From: a virus
Virus record (IMG/VR): IMGVR_UViG_3300010935_000101
Coordinates: 32,761-96,760 of that record
Direction: 5' to 3' (one strand)
DNA length: 64,000 bases
Part shown: piece after piece, positions 45,478 through 54,379 of the stretch
Position numbering within the stretch: the stretch's first letter is position 1
How the letters are laid out: each line of letters begins with the position of its first letter
Translations under genes and position numbers: made by a program
The notes under the pieces: model-generated
Databases searched by the model: none
The model's input: only the letters and a program-made list of their open reading frames with translations
What the model was told of the DNA's origin: nothing

Positions 45478-45880
45478 TTGTGACTCCTTCTGTTGAACCA
45501 TATGTTTCTACAAATTCATCAACTTGTGCATTATAGCTTCTAATTATATCATCAGCAGTACCTTTATGCATTCCCATTTTCTTTTCTGATATATAACTAG
45601 CAATCAAACTTGCAGCAGCATACCCTAATTCGTGGTCTATATCCAATAAGTCTGTATCACTAGTAGGTAACTCTGGTCTTCTAACCAAGAAATTGCCTCT
45701 ACCAAGTCTTTGGATAACAGCACTCTTATCTTCTGTTTGTAAATTTAGCACTTGACATTTCTCAGCTATATAGTTATATGCCATTCCAAGTAATGCTTTT
45801 ATAGAGTCATCACTTTCTGGCAATGGAAAATCACTACTAAGCAAAGCTTTTGTAAGTGTCTTTAATTCAATATACATCAT
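45470..45880 (-). CDS. Probable head-tail connector protein
   Basis: The 136-residue protein is helical with the segment DIDHELGYAAASLIASYIS, typical of connector or adaptor proteins of the gp6-like sort. AGGAA precedes ATG. It follows the large terminase gene. Confidence 0.55.
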   Translation of the reverse strand: MMYIELKTLTKALLSSDFPLPESDDSIKALLGMAYNYIAEKCQVLNLQTEDKSAVIQRLGRGNFLVRRPELPTSDTDLLDIDHELGYAAASLIASYISEKKMGMHKGTADDIIRSYNAQVDEFVETYGSTEGVTND

Positions 45881-45938
45881 TTGACTTTCCTACTAATTAG
45901 TTTTTCTTAATTTTAACTAAAATAAACTTGCATATAGC

Positions 45939-47795
45939 TTAGTAACTATCATATGCACTAATTTCATTTGAAGTCTTTGCTTCATAGTAGTGTAATCCAT
46001 CTGGAGTTGTCATTTTATTCAATGGAGCTTCATATGTTGGATAGTACACATGCATAGTCACAACCGCCTGGGTTATCAAGTCTGGACCATCATCAGATCT
46101 AGTAAACGTACTGTGTGTAGCACCTTTTATCTGTGCAATAAATTCAACTATATCCGGAGTATTTTTGAGATGCTCTGGAAACCACATCTTTTGATTCAAC
46201 AACACTTGACTAGCAATTCTGAATCTCTCATGTTTGTCGATACCAGTATTCTTACTTAACAGTCCCTTTCTTGTGCTATCTAATTGACCTTTTTGTTTAG
46301 CAAAGCTGTAGAATGTTCCTTGATCTCTCATTAGTTTTTCCAATGCATTGACATGTGCACTTTGATTACCATCTACTTCAACACCAATTTCTACATTTTT
46401 ACCTCTACGTTTCCACTTAGCAGCTTCCTCTAATGTTAAAGCATACTGAGTATCCATTCCCATTCTCCGCAAACTCAAGTTCAACAGGAACCAGTCTTCA
46501 TTACTACTTACTGCCCAAGTTGCAATACCACTAAAGTTTGATTTCTCACCACTCGTCGTTGTATAATCCGTTGTTATATACACATTATAAGCTTCTATGT
46601 TCTTCTCTATTACTTTAGTATCACAAAACTGTAAACAATTATCTGGAATTAATCTTTCACTACCACTGGTTAGTCTAAGCATACGCTCTTGCAAGAATAA
46701 CTTTAACTCTTTAGCTTTTTTAGCACGTTTTAATAAGCCAATTATAGACACCCTAGGATGCATTGCTTCCCAACTACTATGTATTGCAGTTGCTTTCAAG
46801 TTTGGATCCTCAGCATCAAATGTTTTGGCCATTGGTATGATTATTGGTGTGAATGAACCATTAAGTATTGCTCTAGTATTAACATCACCATAGTGGAATG
46901 GTGTAAAATACAACAGTACCCTGCCTTTTCCTCCACCTTTTAGCGCATTCACAGCATCGGAATGTAACACAGTATGTAAGTTATCACTCATTACTTTTGA
47001 GTATGCTGCAGCCGTATTTAGTATTGTGTCATCAAATAATAACGCACAGGGTCTTCTTTCACCATATCTACTACCACGAATACCAGTGTTCAATCCTTGG
47101 TATCTTATTAGGAATGACCTATCTTTCTTTTGTACTTTACCTGTGGGGTCTTTTCTAATGAACTCACTTTCTGTCTCTGTAAATCGCATATCCTCGAAGT
47201 AATCATTCAAGTATACACTTTCTTCACACATTGCTTTTACTGCCAGTGCATTAACTCTGGCACCACCTTTACTTGATGCAGCTATTAGTAAATAAAACCA
47301 CACTTTACCAATCCCATTTGGCAACTTCCCTTTTAACGCACTGTATACGCCAAAAAATGATATACCAACTGTTGATTTTGCTAAACCACGACTCGCCATA
47401 AATCCTAATGCATTAATATCTATCTCTATTGTCTTACATATCTCTTCACTGTATGGAAACATCATTGGATCTGTTATATAACCCAATAACATATCCACCA
47501 TAAAATAGTGAGCTATTGGAGTGTCGAACTCGAAGTCTCCACCTTGTACTAATCTCATTAATATGAAGAACTCGAACGCATCCTTGCTTGGAGTGTATCT
47601 TGGGAATGTTGGGTCATAACTATCCAATGCACCATCTAAGTCGAACTCTGCATTTTCCAGTAGCTCTACAGCTTCTACAGCAGCTTGTCTCTTAGCTGCT
47701 TCATCAACGACATTCCTTACCATGTCCTCACCGTAGAGTTCAATCAGCTCAGCAAGCTCTTCTCGTTTCTGTTCTTCAGTTAGTTCAATCTTCAT
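45939..47795 (-). CDS. Terminase large subunit (N4 gp68-like)
   Basis: The 618-residue packaging motor has a Walker A variant SRGLAKST near residues 134-141, Walker B CALLFDD, and a nuclease-domain acidic motif YITTDYTTTSGEKSNF with further Asp in the C-terminal part (DDGPD). It would cut concatemers and drive DNA into the prohead. It overlaps the preceding gene by 11 bases. In N4 this gene also follows the appendage genes. Confidence 0.88.
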   Translation of the reverse strand: MKIELTEEQKREELAELIELYGEDMVRNVVDEAAKRQAAVEAVELLENAEFDLDGALDSYDPTFPRYTPSKDAFEFFILMRLVQGGDFEFDTPIAHYFMVDMLLGYITDPMMFPYSEEICKTIEIDINALGFMASRGLAKSTVGISFFGVYSALKGKLPNGIGKVWFYLLIAASSKGGARVNALAVKAMCEESVYLNDYFEDMRFTETESEFIRKDPTGKVQKKDRSFLIRYQGLNTGIRGSRYGERRPCALLFDDTILNTAAAYSKVMSDNLHTVLHSDAVNALKGGGKGRVLLYFTPFHYGDVNTRAILNGSFTPIIIPMAKTFDAEDPNLKATAIHSSWEAMHPRVSIIGLLKRAKKAKELKLFLQERMLRLTSGSERLIPDNCLQFCDTKVIEKNIEAYNVYITTDYTTTSGEKSNFSGIATWAVSSNEDWFLLNLSLRRMGMDTQYALTLEEAAKWKRRGKNVEIGVEVDGNQSAHVNALEKLMRDQGTFYSFAKQKGQLDSTRKGLLSKNTGIDKHERFRIASQVLLNQKMWFPEHLKNTPDIVEFIAQIKGATHSTFTRSDDGPDLITQAVVTMHVYYPTYEAPLNKMTTPDGLHYYEAKTSNEISAYDSY

Positions 47796-48558
47796 CGTCC
47801 ACTACCTCAGCATCAGTAACTATACCGATTTTTTGTATCTTTCTAATATCCCCACCATTTGCCATCTGTTTTACCATAATAGCAGCCATATTTTCAACTT
47901 GATCTGCCAAATTTTGTTGAGCATTCTTAGTTTCTGTATCTAACCCATGTGTTAAACTAATCGACATAGTCTCTGGGACTTTTACTATCTCTCTTAGCGC
48001 TATTATAGCATTCAGCTGTACAGTGGCACTGGCAGGACCATCTGCAGCTTGGCCATTTGACAATTGCAATAATTTTTCAACTATCTGGTGATTCAATGGA
48101 GCGTAGGTTATTGAATCTGCAATTTGTATATTCTCCATCACCGTTCTTGGAATTTTTGTTCCTGCATATTGACTAGCGAATGAACTTGGATCACCATTTC
48201 TCTCAAGAATCTCCTGAGCTTTTTCTGGGAATGTGACCATCCATGCTTTTGTTTGGGTCATTTTCGGGGTTAAACTCAATGTAACAAACTGAATACCCTT
48301 CAGTAGTTGCTTCATACCAACCCCAGGTCCTAATAGATGCAGATGACTCATTAACCTTTCTTCCATAAGTCCCCTGTGTACTGAGGATTCATCAATTAAT
48401 CTATTCACCAGTTCCACAGTTTGTTCAGTTACTTTTACCCTACTGCCCTTTGGGAGGAAATATTTTAACTTCTCAGTAGTTATCTTTTGCTCATCCATAG
48501 CCAGGTCCTCCCAATCTTGTGGAGCTGGTAAGTTTTTCATCTCATCTTTTAGTCCCAT
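47785..48558 (-). CDS. Probable terminase-associated protein (small-subunit candidate)
   Basis: The 257-residue helical protein is directly upstream of and overlaps the large terminase gene. The C-terminus is acidic. In N4 a gene in this position (gp69) partners with gp68. No helix-turn-helix is evident, so small-subunit function rests on position. Confidence 0.5.
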   Translation of the reverse strand: MGLKDEMKNLPAPQDWEDLAMDEQKITTEKLKYFLPKGSRVKVTEQTVELVNRLIDESSVHRGLMEERLMSHLHLLGPGVGMKQLLKGIQFVTLSLTPKMTQTKAWMVTFPEKAQEILERNGDPSSFASQYAGTKIPRTVMENIQIADSITYAPLNHQIVEKLLQLSNGQAADGPASATVQLNAIIALREIVKVPETMSISLTHGLDTETKNAQQNLADQVENMAAIMVKQMANGGDIRKIQKIGIVTDAEVVDDED

Positions 48559-48561
48559 TGA

Positions 48562-48696
48562 TTAATCCTCTTTACTATCTAATATATAATCTAAAGTATC
48601 CCTTATACTATCTAACTCATCTGTTGTTAGTTCTATCCCCAGAGTTTCCAGGTCTGCCTCTATTTTTTCTAGTAGTTTATCAACTATCTCTGTCAT
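48562..48696 (-). CDS. Small acidic helical protein (44 aa)
   Basis: ATG 48696 lies one base after the PhoH gene stop, with GAGATG before it; the frame ends at 48562, three bases before the next gene. The peptide is an amphipathic, acidic helix pair without cysteine. Tight spacing supports it as real. Confidence 0.6.
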   Translation of the reverse strand: MTEIVDKLLEKIEADLETLGIELTTDELDSIRDTLDYILDSKED

Positions 48697-48697
48697 G

Positions 48698-50092
48698 TCA
48701 TCTCTTTTCCATAAATAATTTTTCAGCAAATTCTGCCATTTTTCCTCTTACAACTTTCTTTAATTCAATTGCAAATATGCTCACACTTGTACCAAGTGAC
48801 TGGTCTCTAGCCTCACCCATTAGTACAGCAAGGCCATTATTGTACTTACTTGTATACTTATTATCTATCTGTGCTTGACTACCAGTAATTATTATCTTAC
48901 AGTCTTTACCAACTCTTGTCAAGGTCTTTTGGGAAGTTGCTTGACTAGCATTTTGCCACTCATCCAGAATAACTATAGTGTTGTGGAATGTTTTACCCCT
49001 AAGTCCTGTAGTAATTCTAGACTGCATATTGCATTTTTCTTTTAGGTCTAGTATCTCTTCCGCAACTCTAGCTTCGAACTCTTGTTGTTTCTCACTTGGT
49101 TTTTGTTTGATTTTTTGACGAACTAGGAAATCTAGTGTATCTTCCATGGGTCCTAGATACATAGCCAATTTTTCATCATTGCCCGCAAGGTACCCAATAT
49201 CTTCACCAGGCTCCTCATCATTCTGTGGAGTTCTTATATACATAATTGCTTTATATTTATCTCTATTAGTTTTTAGTAATTTAATAGCATTGCTGAGTGC
49301 TACTATATTTTTACCACTACCAGCCTGTCCTTCCATAATCACCAAGTCTACAAACGGATCTAGTATTGCTCGACTGGCCAATAATTGTTCACTATTTACA
49401 GGAGGGCAGTCCTGTCGTCTAATCGCTTTTTCAGTTTCCTTGCCAAGTACTTTTATAAACCCATTAGTCACAGTTGCTAGTTTAACTTGTTCTGTGTCCA
49501 ATTGGATAAACTTATAACTATAATTCTCTGGTTTGTAGTCTTTATCAACTTTAAAAATATCCTCATCGTGTAAAGTCTTGAACACATCTGGGTCTGTAAC
49601 TACAAATTCCTTTGTAAATTTGAATTCAGTATCATCAACCAACTTCAAGTCTATTGCAGTTAACCCAATAGCCAGCCCACGAATTCTAGCGAGCACATCG
49701 TTAGTCATGAATGTTGTGTTACCATACAACTCCTGCATTCTTTGGGCCACTTGGATTATTTTTTGATCATTTGCTCCTGAATCATTAGGGTCAATATTGA
49801 CATATTCATCCAATGTTACAATTTCTAATGTCACATTTTCACCCTTGTGGTACATTGTTGTGATTGTGATACCATCAATATTAGTGGTATTTACCAAGTT
49901 GCACATTGACAATATCCTGCCCATCTGACGAGCTTGGTATGCTAACTCACCGTAGCCTGATTTCTTATTATCTACTTCTTTTATAGTAGTCTCTGGAAGC
50001 ACTATAATATTTTCTTTTCCTAATGTGAATAAATTTGTAGAATCTAATAGCACTATATTAGAATCTAACACTAATCTTGGTTTAGTTTTCAT
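48698..50092 (-). CDS. PIN-PhoH ATPase/ribonuclease
   Basis: This 464-residue PhoH2-type protein has an N-terminal PIN domain (LDSNIVLLD, TIKEVDNKK with acidic residues) and a C-terminal P-loop domain with EGQAGSGKN near residue 255, Walker B VILDEWQ and sensor ITGSQAQID. Such proteins couple RNA cleavage to ATP use; phage copies are thought to aid RNA turnover under stress. A homing-type gene lies just upstream, next to a second copy of its 5' end. Confidence 0.85.
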   Translation of the reverse strand: MKTKPRLVLDSNIVLLDSTNLFTLGKENIIVLPETTIKEVDNKKSGYGELAYQARQMGRILSMCNLVNTTNIDGITITTMYHKGENVTLEIVTLDEYVNIDPNDSGANDQKIIQVAQRMQELYGNTTFMTNDVLARIRGLAIGLTAIDLKLVDDTEFKFTKEFVVTDPDVFKTLHDEDIFKVDKDYKPENYSYKFIQLDTEQVKLATVTNGFIKVLGKETEKAIRRQDCPPVNSEQLLASRAILDPFVDLVIMEGQAGSGKNIVALSNAIKLLKTNRDKYKAIMYIRTPQNDEEPGEDIGYLAGNDEKLAMYLGPMEDTLDFLVRQKIKQKPSEKQQEFEARVAEEILDLKEKCNMQSRITTGLRGKTFHNTIVILDEWQNASQATSQKTLTRVGKDCKIIITGSQAQIDNKYTSKYNNGLAVLMGEARDQSLGTSVSIFAIELKKVVRGKMAEFAEKLFMEKR

Positions 50093-50991
50093 TTTAATCC
50101 TTCTGGGAGCACATTTATAATAAACATTTCTGAATTACCTGCATACAAAATAGAGGGGCCATCATATTTATTTATTATATTGCTCTTTATTATTCTTTGT
50201 TCATGTTTCCATGCCGAGTACCCATCAGGATACACCTTTTGTGCAAGCACTGTATAATTAACTTTATTTCCTGCGAATCTTTTTTCTATGCTCCTATTAG
50301 TAATTCCTATTTTATATATATCATAATCAGGAAAATAAACATAATATAGTATAGTCTCTTTTAATGGGTTAAACTGCCAAGCTTTTAATTTTTCAGCACA
50401 ACTAGGACAATTTGATCCTGACAAATGATCTCTAGGAATTTGCCAAAATGGTCCGTGTTCTGCACAAATTATCAGTATTGGTTCTTTCATCTTTGTATAT
50501 ACAGCATCACAATAATTATATTTATTTCCATGTACTAATAAAGCCCTTTTAGTAAATTCTTCAGTATTCAGTGTATTCTTTAGTCCTCTAGTAATATCAG
50601 AACACCTAGGACATCCGTGACCACTTAAGTGTCCTGCTGGGGATTGTTGAAAGGCCCCATGTTCCGGGCAAGTAATTGTCAATGGAGTATGTCCATTTTT
50701 GTACTCGGCATTTGAATAAGTGTACTTCATATTATGTACATCGTTAGCTTGTTCTATGAATGTTTTAATTGATTTTCTAGTTTTGGAATAAGCAGCACTT
50801 TTACCACACTCCTTACATCCTTTCCCTGCCACATGTTCACTAGGCTTTTGCCAAAATACTCCATGAACCTTACACATTATCTTAACTTTAGTTGAAGCAT
50901 TCACATAATCCACCTCATTGTAGGTATACTTATTTTTATGTTCATCAATTGCTTTTTTTATAAATTCTTCTTTAGTTTGTTTTCTTGGCAT
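50089..50991 (-). CDS. GIY-YIG-like homing-type endonuclease with three zinc-finger repeats
   Basis: The 300-residue protein has three N-terminal repeats with HGxFxQxPxxHLxGxGCPxC-type zinc motifs (one more than the paralogue at 5182) and a C-terminal nuclease-like domain: LYYVYFPDYDIYKIGITN, EKRF, HEQRII and AGNSEMF. It overlaps the PhoH start by four bases. The 5' remnant upstream suggests it inserted into the PhoH gene. Confidence 0.8.
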   Translation of the reverse strand: MPRKQTKEEFIKKAIDEHKNKYTYNEVDYVNASTKVKIMCKVHGVFWQKPSEHVAGKGCKECGKSAAYSKTRKSIKTFIEQANDVHNMKYTYSNAEYKNGHTPLTITCPEHGAFQQSPAGHLSGHGCPRCSDITRGLKNTLNTEEFTKRALLVHGNKYNYCDAVYTKMKEPILIICAEHGPFWQIPRDHLSGSNCPSCAEKLKAWQFNPLKETILYYVYFPDYDIYKIGITNRSIEKRFAGNKVNYTVLAQKVYPDGYSAWKHEQRIIKSNIINKYDGPSILYAGNSEMFIINVLPEGLK

Positions 50992-51045
50992 CTACCACCC
51001 TTTTTACTTTATTTCATAGTTAGTATACTTTAATTATTATTAATT

Positions 51046-51171
51046 TTACCTTAAATTATCTACTTCTTTTATCACTGTTTCGGCAAGTACGATTACTCTA
51101 TCTTTGCCTAATGTCAACATATTTTGCGCATCCAATAGGATTATATTACTATCTATTACTAATCTTTTCAT
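51046..51171 (-). pseudogene. Diverged 5' remnant of the PIN-PhoH gene
   Basis: ATG overlaps the ClpP-like stop (ATGA). The 41-residue frame aligns with the start of PhoH: shared LVxDSN, LLD, LTLGK, ET and IKEVDN. The last shared stretch, ATAAAAGAAGTAGATAAT, is identical in DNA, then similarity ends and a stop follows. This marks an insertion point of the homing-type gene. Confidence 0.8.
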
Positions 51172-51737
51172 TTAGCAGCCTTCATTTTATTAAATCTTTC
51201 TATTACTTCATTTGAATTCAACCAAATGTCTTTTCCATCAATTACTCGTTTAATTTCATTTACTGTGAGGAAATCCTTATGAATTGCTTTAAACATTTTA
51301 GGGATTTCGACTTTGTCAAACTTATGTTTGGCATCTATCTCGTTCCCCTTACCGATATTTCCACCACTGTAATAATGTGTCAACCAACTTGTATGTGGAG
51401 CGACCTCAATCTTATCACATGCCAGTGTTATCATTGTTGCAGCACTTGCCACAATCCCACTTAATACTGCTGTGACTGTTGCGTTTGACTTATTTATACT
51501 TTCACGAATTGTTAGCATACTATGCATCAACCCGCCACCATTGTTTATAATTAGTCGTACTTCATCCGCTTGGGTATGTTCTAGTGTATAGCACAACTCA
51601 TTGTATTCTTCGGTTTCATACACTTCACTCATTAAGTAAGCAGTAACTATCGTACCTCTACTTACTATGGGAACTAATTTGTCCCATTCACTAATGATGT
51701 CCTCTTTTTCTTCCTTAAACAATAGTTCTAACTCCAT
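51168..51737 (-). CDS. ClpP-like serine protease
   Basis: In this 189-residue protein the ClpP fold is recognisable: INNGGGL (oxyanion loop), the nucleophile Ser98 in GIVASAAT, His121 in HTSWLTHYY, and a candidate Asp in GKDIWLNSNEV. In phages such proteins often process head proteins or host targets. I chose the second ATG, which has proper spacing to AAAGG. It is encoded ahead of the PhoH and terminase genes, not next to the capsid. Confidence 0.75.
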   Translation of the reverse strand: MELELLFKEEKEDIISEWDKLVPIVSRGTIVTAYLMSEVYETEEYNELCYTLEHTQADEVRLIINNGGGLMHSMLTIRESINKSNATVTAVLSGIVASAATMITLACDKIEVAPHTSWLTHYYSGGNIGKGNEIDAKHKFDKVEIPKMFKAIHKDFLTVNEIKRVIDGKDIWLNSNEVIERFNKMKAAK

Positions 51738-51789
51738 AGTCATCCTTTTTTAGTTTGTTGACTACATTTTATCGAGTATTGCCTTAATT

Positions 51790-52182
51790 CTATATCAATT
51801 TGGCCATGAAATTTTGATAAACAAATACTTTTTTTGCTCCTGGCAACTGTATTTTACCATTATACTTATATTTTTGGAGTAATAAGTACATCGCATCGGC
51901 TCTAACCTGGCCCAAGTAGGACTCTTCAGACGATTCCCCCACTATAGAGGTAATACCAACATCAGCCCATAACCTATCAATGGCTTCTTGACCATCTATT
52001 ATTGACTTTACTGCTGCTATTAGTACTAACCCAGTTTGCACACCAGCCTTTAGTAGGTGGTAGAACACTACTGTGGTTTCAATTTCACTATATCTATCAG
52101 GCTCTAACACTTCTATGGCCATTTGTTCCATTTCACTATCACTGAAGGCCCAGTCAGGAAGTCTATCTTCTCTTTCTATCAT
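51790..52182 (-). CDS. Hypothetical protein
   Basis: The 130-residue acidic helical protein has its start overlapping the next upstream gene's stop (ATGA). No motif is recognised. It is part of a run of small minus-strand genes before ClpP. Confidence 0.6.
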   Translation of the reverse strand: MIEREDRLPDWAFSDSEMEQMAIEVLEPDRYSEIETTVVFYHLLKAGVQTGLVLIAAVKSIIDGQEAIDRLWADVGITSIVGESSEESYLGQVRADAMYLLLQKYKYNGKIQLPGAKKVFVYQNFMAKLI

Positions 52183-52571
52183 AAACTCACCTCGAATTTC
52201 TTTGTGGGTGCAAAGCCTTCAGCAATACACCTGTCATATATGTCTAGCAACTCACTCTCTGGCATGCTCCTCAACTCTGATTCTCCAGCCCACTCACAGA
52301 ACCCCAAACTGCACCTTTGCTTTTGGGTTTTACTCAGCACAGCCGCCTCTATTTTGTAGTTATCTTTAGTTTGCTTTTGTCTGAGCAACTCTATCTTTGG
52401 TATGAACCCAAGGACACCCAGTAACTCACCAGCAATTTCTAATATTCTGGTCTTCACCAACCTATTAGTTGTCCCCACTTTCAGTACTACGCCATTAGGA
52501 GCATGAATCTTTGCTATGTACACAAACCCGTCGTATTTTATTTTCGGCTTGGACCACTTGTTTTGGGTCAT
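52179..52571 (-). CDS. Possible GIY-YIG-like small protein
   Basis: The 130-residue protein begins FVYIAKI, then VLKVGTTN with an Arg (KTRI) and a later Glu, an order like the GIY-YIG or T5orf172 core, but without zinc fingers. Similarity is weak. It may be a relative of the two homing-type genes or unrelated. It is coupled to both neighbours by four-base overlaps. Confidence 0.5.
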   Translation of the reverse strand: MTQNKWSKPKIKYDGFVYIAKIHAPNGVVLKVGTTNRLVKTRILEIAGELLGVLGFIPKIELLRQKQTKDNYKIEAAVLSKTQKQRCSLGFCEWAGESELRSMPESELLDIYDRCIAEGFAPTKKFEVSL

Positions 52572-52816
52572 TGCATTTGTACCTTATCGTCGCCTAACGG
52601 CTCCTCAACAGCAACTACCTGCTCTACTCCAGATTCAACTAGCCATCGCCCGTACATTTCCCAGCTGGCTCCTGACCAACACCTCTTTAATTCCTTAGCA
52701 ATTGTATTTTCCTTACGTGCATTTCCAAGCTTTGCCTCTTCAGCCACTATGTATCTAGCAGCTGCTCTAGCACTTGGGAACATTATAAGGTTCACCTCTA
52801 TTGGTATTGGTTTCAT
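52568..52816 (-). CDS. Hypothetical protein
   Basis: I place the start at ATG 52816, with AGGAAG at proper spacing (82 residues); an in-frame ATG at 52849 has no good ribosome-binding site. A helical region with FPSARAAARYI and a Lys-rich segment may bind nucleic acid. No family is recognised. Confidence 0.55.
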   Translation of the reverse strand: MKPIPIEVNLIMFPSARAAARYIVAEEAKLGNARKENTIAKELKRCWSGASWEMYGRWLVESGVEQVVAVEEPLGDDKVQMQ

Positions 52817-52889
52817 TTGTTTCTTCCTATCTGACTTATGAATTGACATCTTTGTAGTATGTCTGTAATATCTAACTTTTTGTTTGATT

Positions 52890-53210
52890 TTATATGAATT
52901 CTACTAGTGTCTTACCAGTCTGTTCACCTACGGGTGTTAGTATTCTGATCCCAAGGAATTTATCCTCAGATTCAGCTATTCTTTGTTTGTATCCTGCTGA
53001 ATAGTATCCTGCATTCTCCAATTCTCTGTTATTTCGGAATCTATGAAATGTTTGGTAGTTCAGCACTAAAGCCACTGGCAAACGACCATGGAGGTCTGTG
53101 TATTTATCTAGCATGTGTTCAATCTCATGTACAAGTAAGTGTACTTCTGTAACTTCCTTTGCCCATTCTGGTCTATTAAATATATCACGCATAGTCACTT
53201 TACTTAACAT
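52890..53210 (-). CDS. Hypothetical protein
   Basis: The 106-residue protein starts at ATG 53210 (AAAGG upstream; an in-frame GTG at 53219 is less likely). Contains VHEIEHML, which resembles HExxH, but the lack of a conserved distal ligand and its short length make protease function doubtful. The second half (VALVLNYQTFHRFRN) recalls small phage proteins of unknown role. Confidence 0.55.
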   Translation of the reverse strand: MLSKVTMRDIFNRPEWAKEVTEVHLLVHEIEHMLDKYTDLHGRLPVALVLNYQTFHRFRNNRELENAGYYSAGYKQRIAESEDKFLGIRILTPVGEQTGKTLVEFI

Positions 53211-53265
53211 TTGCTTCACCTTTATTGAATTTTAGTACTTCTACTTTTGTACCTTCTGGCACCAT
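53200..53265 (-). CDS. Possible 21-residue peptide
   Basis: ATG overlaps the preceding stop (TAATG) and the frame ends over the next gene's start. Tight fit suggests coupling, but the sequence is too short to judge and there is no separate strong ribosome-binding site. Confidence 0.3.
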   Translation of the reverse strand: MVPEGTKVEVLKFNKGEANVK

Positions 53266-53290
53266 TATAACAGCACCATTATAACAGCAC
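53259..53290. repeat. 14-bp tandem direct repeat
   Basis: GCACCATTATAACA occurs twice in tandem plus four bases. On the minus strand each unit gives TTATAATGG, a -10-like box, and the second copy spans a gene end. Confidence 0.85.
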
Positions 53291-53471
53291 AATTATATGC
53301 CTCAGTTAAGTCCTCCACAACGGAAATCATGAGTTTTATGTACCGTCTGTATGTTGCCGCATTAGTATAACTCTCAGAATTTTTAACATGCACTAATATA
53401 GTATCTTCAGCTGCTATGCTTTTTATAACAGTGCCATTTAGCACCAATTGGACGGGTTCTTTAGTTTCCAT
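53265..53471 (-). CDS. Hypothetical protein (68 aa)
   Basis: Beta-rich N-terminus and helical C-terminus; the tandem repeat codes its last residues. The start lies within the previous small gene with AAAGGAG before it. No family is recognised. Confidence 0.55.
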   Translation of the reverse strand: METKEPVQLVLNGTVIKSIAAEDTILVHVKNSESYTNAATYRRYIKLMISVVEDLTEAYNCAVIMVLL

Positions 53472-53622
53472 TTGTGGACTCCTTTAATAAGTTTTTTGGT
53501 TTTTGTATATTGAGTATAATGACCTCACCGTTTTCATATTTATTGTATTGCCACACAGGTACTTGAATAGTTACTGTGAGGGTTTTGTATTCTATAGGAA
53601 TATTATTAGTAAATGCTTCCAT
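53461..53622 (-). CDS. Hypothetical protein (53 aa)
   Basis: ATG 53622 has a strong AAGGAG site. The peptide is beta-rich (KTLTVTIQVPVWQ) with a basic end. It is the first gene of the minus-strand block, and its stop overlaps the next start. Confidence 0.6.
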   Translation of the reverse strand: MEAFTNNIPIEYKTLTVTIQVPVWQYNKYENGEVIILNIQKPKNLLKESTNGN

Positions 53623-53886
53623 ATGTAACTCCTTTTTAATATTAATAAGTATACTACTTAACCCCTTAAGTATACCTTAGGTATGAGGGGAATAATTATA
53701 GAAGTGCAAATCTATATAATATGAGGGGATAGCTTATTACTTATTTTTCGCTCGGGTATGTTTGCAGTACACACCTTAACACGCCTTCGAAGACAAACTG
53801 CCCCCCCATAGCCAGACCTAGTAACGTCCCTTGATTTCTACAGCTAACGCTGTTTTATTAGTACTAGATTACTATAGGAGGTTATT
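53623..53886. promoter_or_regulatory. Divergent intergenic region; possible genome-end junction
   Basis: Transcription diverges here. Visible are AAGTATAC twice (53647 and 53668), a nested hairpin at 53662-53690 (CCCCT/AGGGG enclosing ATACC-TTA-GGTAT) and TATGAGGGGA twice (53682 and 53720). A C tract follows near 53800, and then the first early hairpin at 53840. In N4 the genome termini lie between late and early blocks, so the ends may fall here. Confidence 0.45.
53840..53853 (+). promoter_or_regulatory. Early hairpin 1 (ACAGC-TAAC-GCTGT)
   Basis: 5-bp stem with TAAC loop followed by TTTATT, 34 bases before the first early gene. Member of a hairpin family that could be vRNAP promoters or terminators. 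Confidence 0.5.
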
Positions 53887-53937
53887 ATGACTGAAGAGCA
53901 GTACGACGCATACTTGGAGTCAATCAACAAGCATTAG
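53887..53937 (+). CDS. 16-residue early micropeptide
   Basis: A near-perfect TAGGAGGT site precedes ATG 53887. The acidic peptide (TEEQYDAYLESINKH) ends where hairpin 2 begins. It is either a true early peptide or a leader peptide. Confidence 0.5.
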   Translation: MTEEQYDAYLESINKH

Positions 53938-53954
53938 AGCCTAACGGCTCTTTT
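53937..53954 (+). promoter_or_regulatory. Early hairpin 2 (GAGCC-TAAC-GGCTC)
   Basis: 5-bp stem, TAAC loop, then TTTTACTTATA; 66 bases before the next start. It resembles both a terminator and an N4-type hairpin promoter. Confidence 0.6.
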
Positions 53955-54019
53955 ACTTATATTACAGTTGCCTTACATTAGTAGGGCTTATCCAATCATA
54001 TATCTGTAGGAGGATTAAT

Positions 54020-54298
54020 ATGTTAGTAGCAATAGACCGCAATTCAAGAGAGTATATTCAAAAGAACCCAGTTCGTTCTAGTATAGGTGCAGTAGGCTTT
54101 GGTGTATGCCAATCAGTTAACTTAGCAGTAGATATAGTAGATGTTAGTAGGGATGTAGTTAAGTTGGCTAAGCTATCTATACAAACATCAGTCATTGAAG
54201 CTGAAGAAGAAGCATTAACTGCTCAACTAGAATCAGCAGACAGATTAGCAACTCTAAAAGCTCAGTTAGCTAAGAAGCAAGCTGAGTTAGCTAAGTAG
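54020..54298 (+). CDS. Early protein with amphipathic helices
   Basis: The 92-residue protein has a strong GTAGGAGG site. It has a hydrophobic/Ser-Val region (about 20-50) and an Ala/Lys/Gln coiled-coil tail. Its layout and several positions resemble the 107-residue protein at 58141 (IxRNxxE, then VxDIVDxxRxVVxL), so they may be paralogues. Function is unknown. Confidence 0.7.
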   Translation: MLVAIDRNSREYIQKNPVRSSIGAVGFGVCQSVNLAVDIVDVSRDVVKLAKLSIQTSVIEAEEEALTAQLESADRLATLKAQLAKKQAELAK

Positions 54299-54303
54299 TA
54301 TTA

Positions 54304-54321
54304 GGGCTTAACAGCCCTTTT
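54304..54321 (+). promoter_or_regulatory. Early hairpin 3 (GGGCT-TAAC-AGCCC)
   Basis: 5-bp stem, TAAC loop, then TTTTACTTATA, matching hairpin 2 in loop and tail; 59 bases before the next start. Confidence 0.6.
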
Positions 54322-54379
54322 ACTTATATCAGGTGCTAGTAATAGCTTATCAATTATTAATCCATAGGAGGATATTATA

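Noticed and set aside
52890-53219. HEIEH in the 106-residue protein as a metalloprotease site
   Set aside because: The protein is short, no third ligand or Met-turn is visible, and the motif falls in an amphipathic helix with many Glu and His; chance is more likely.
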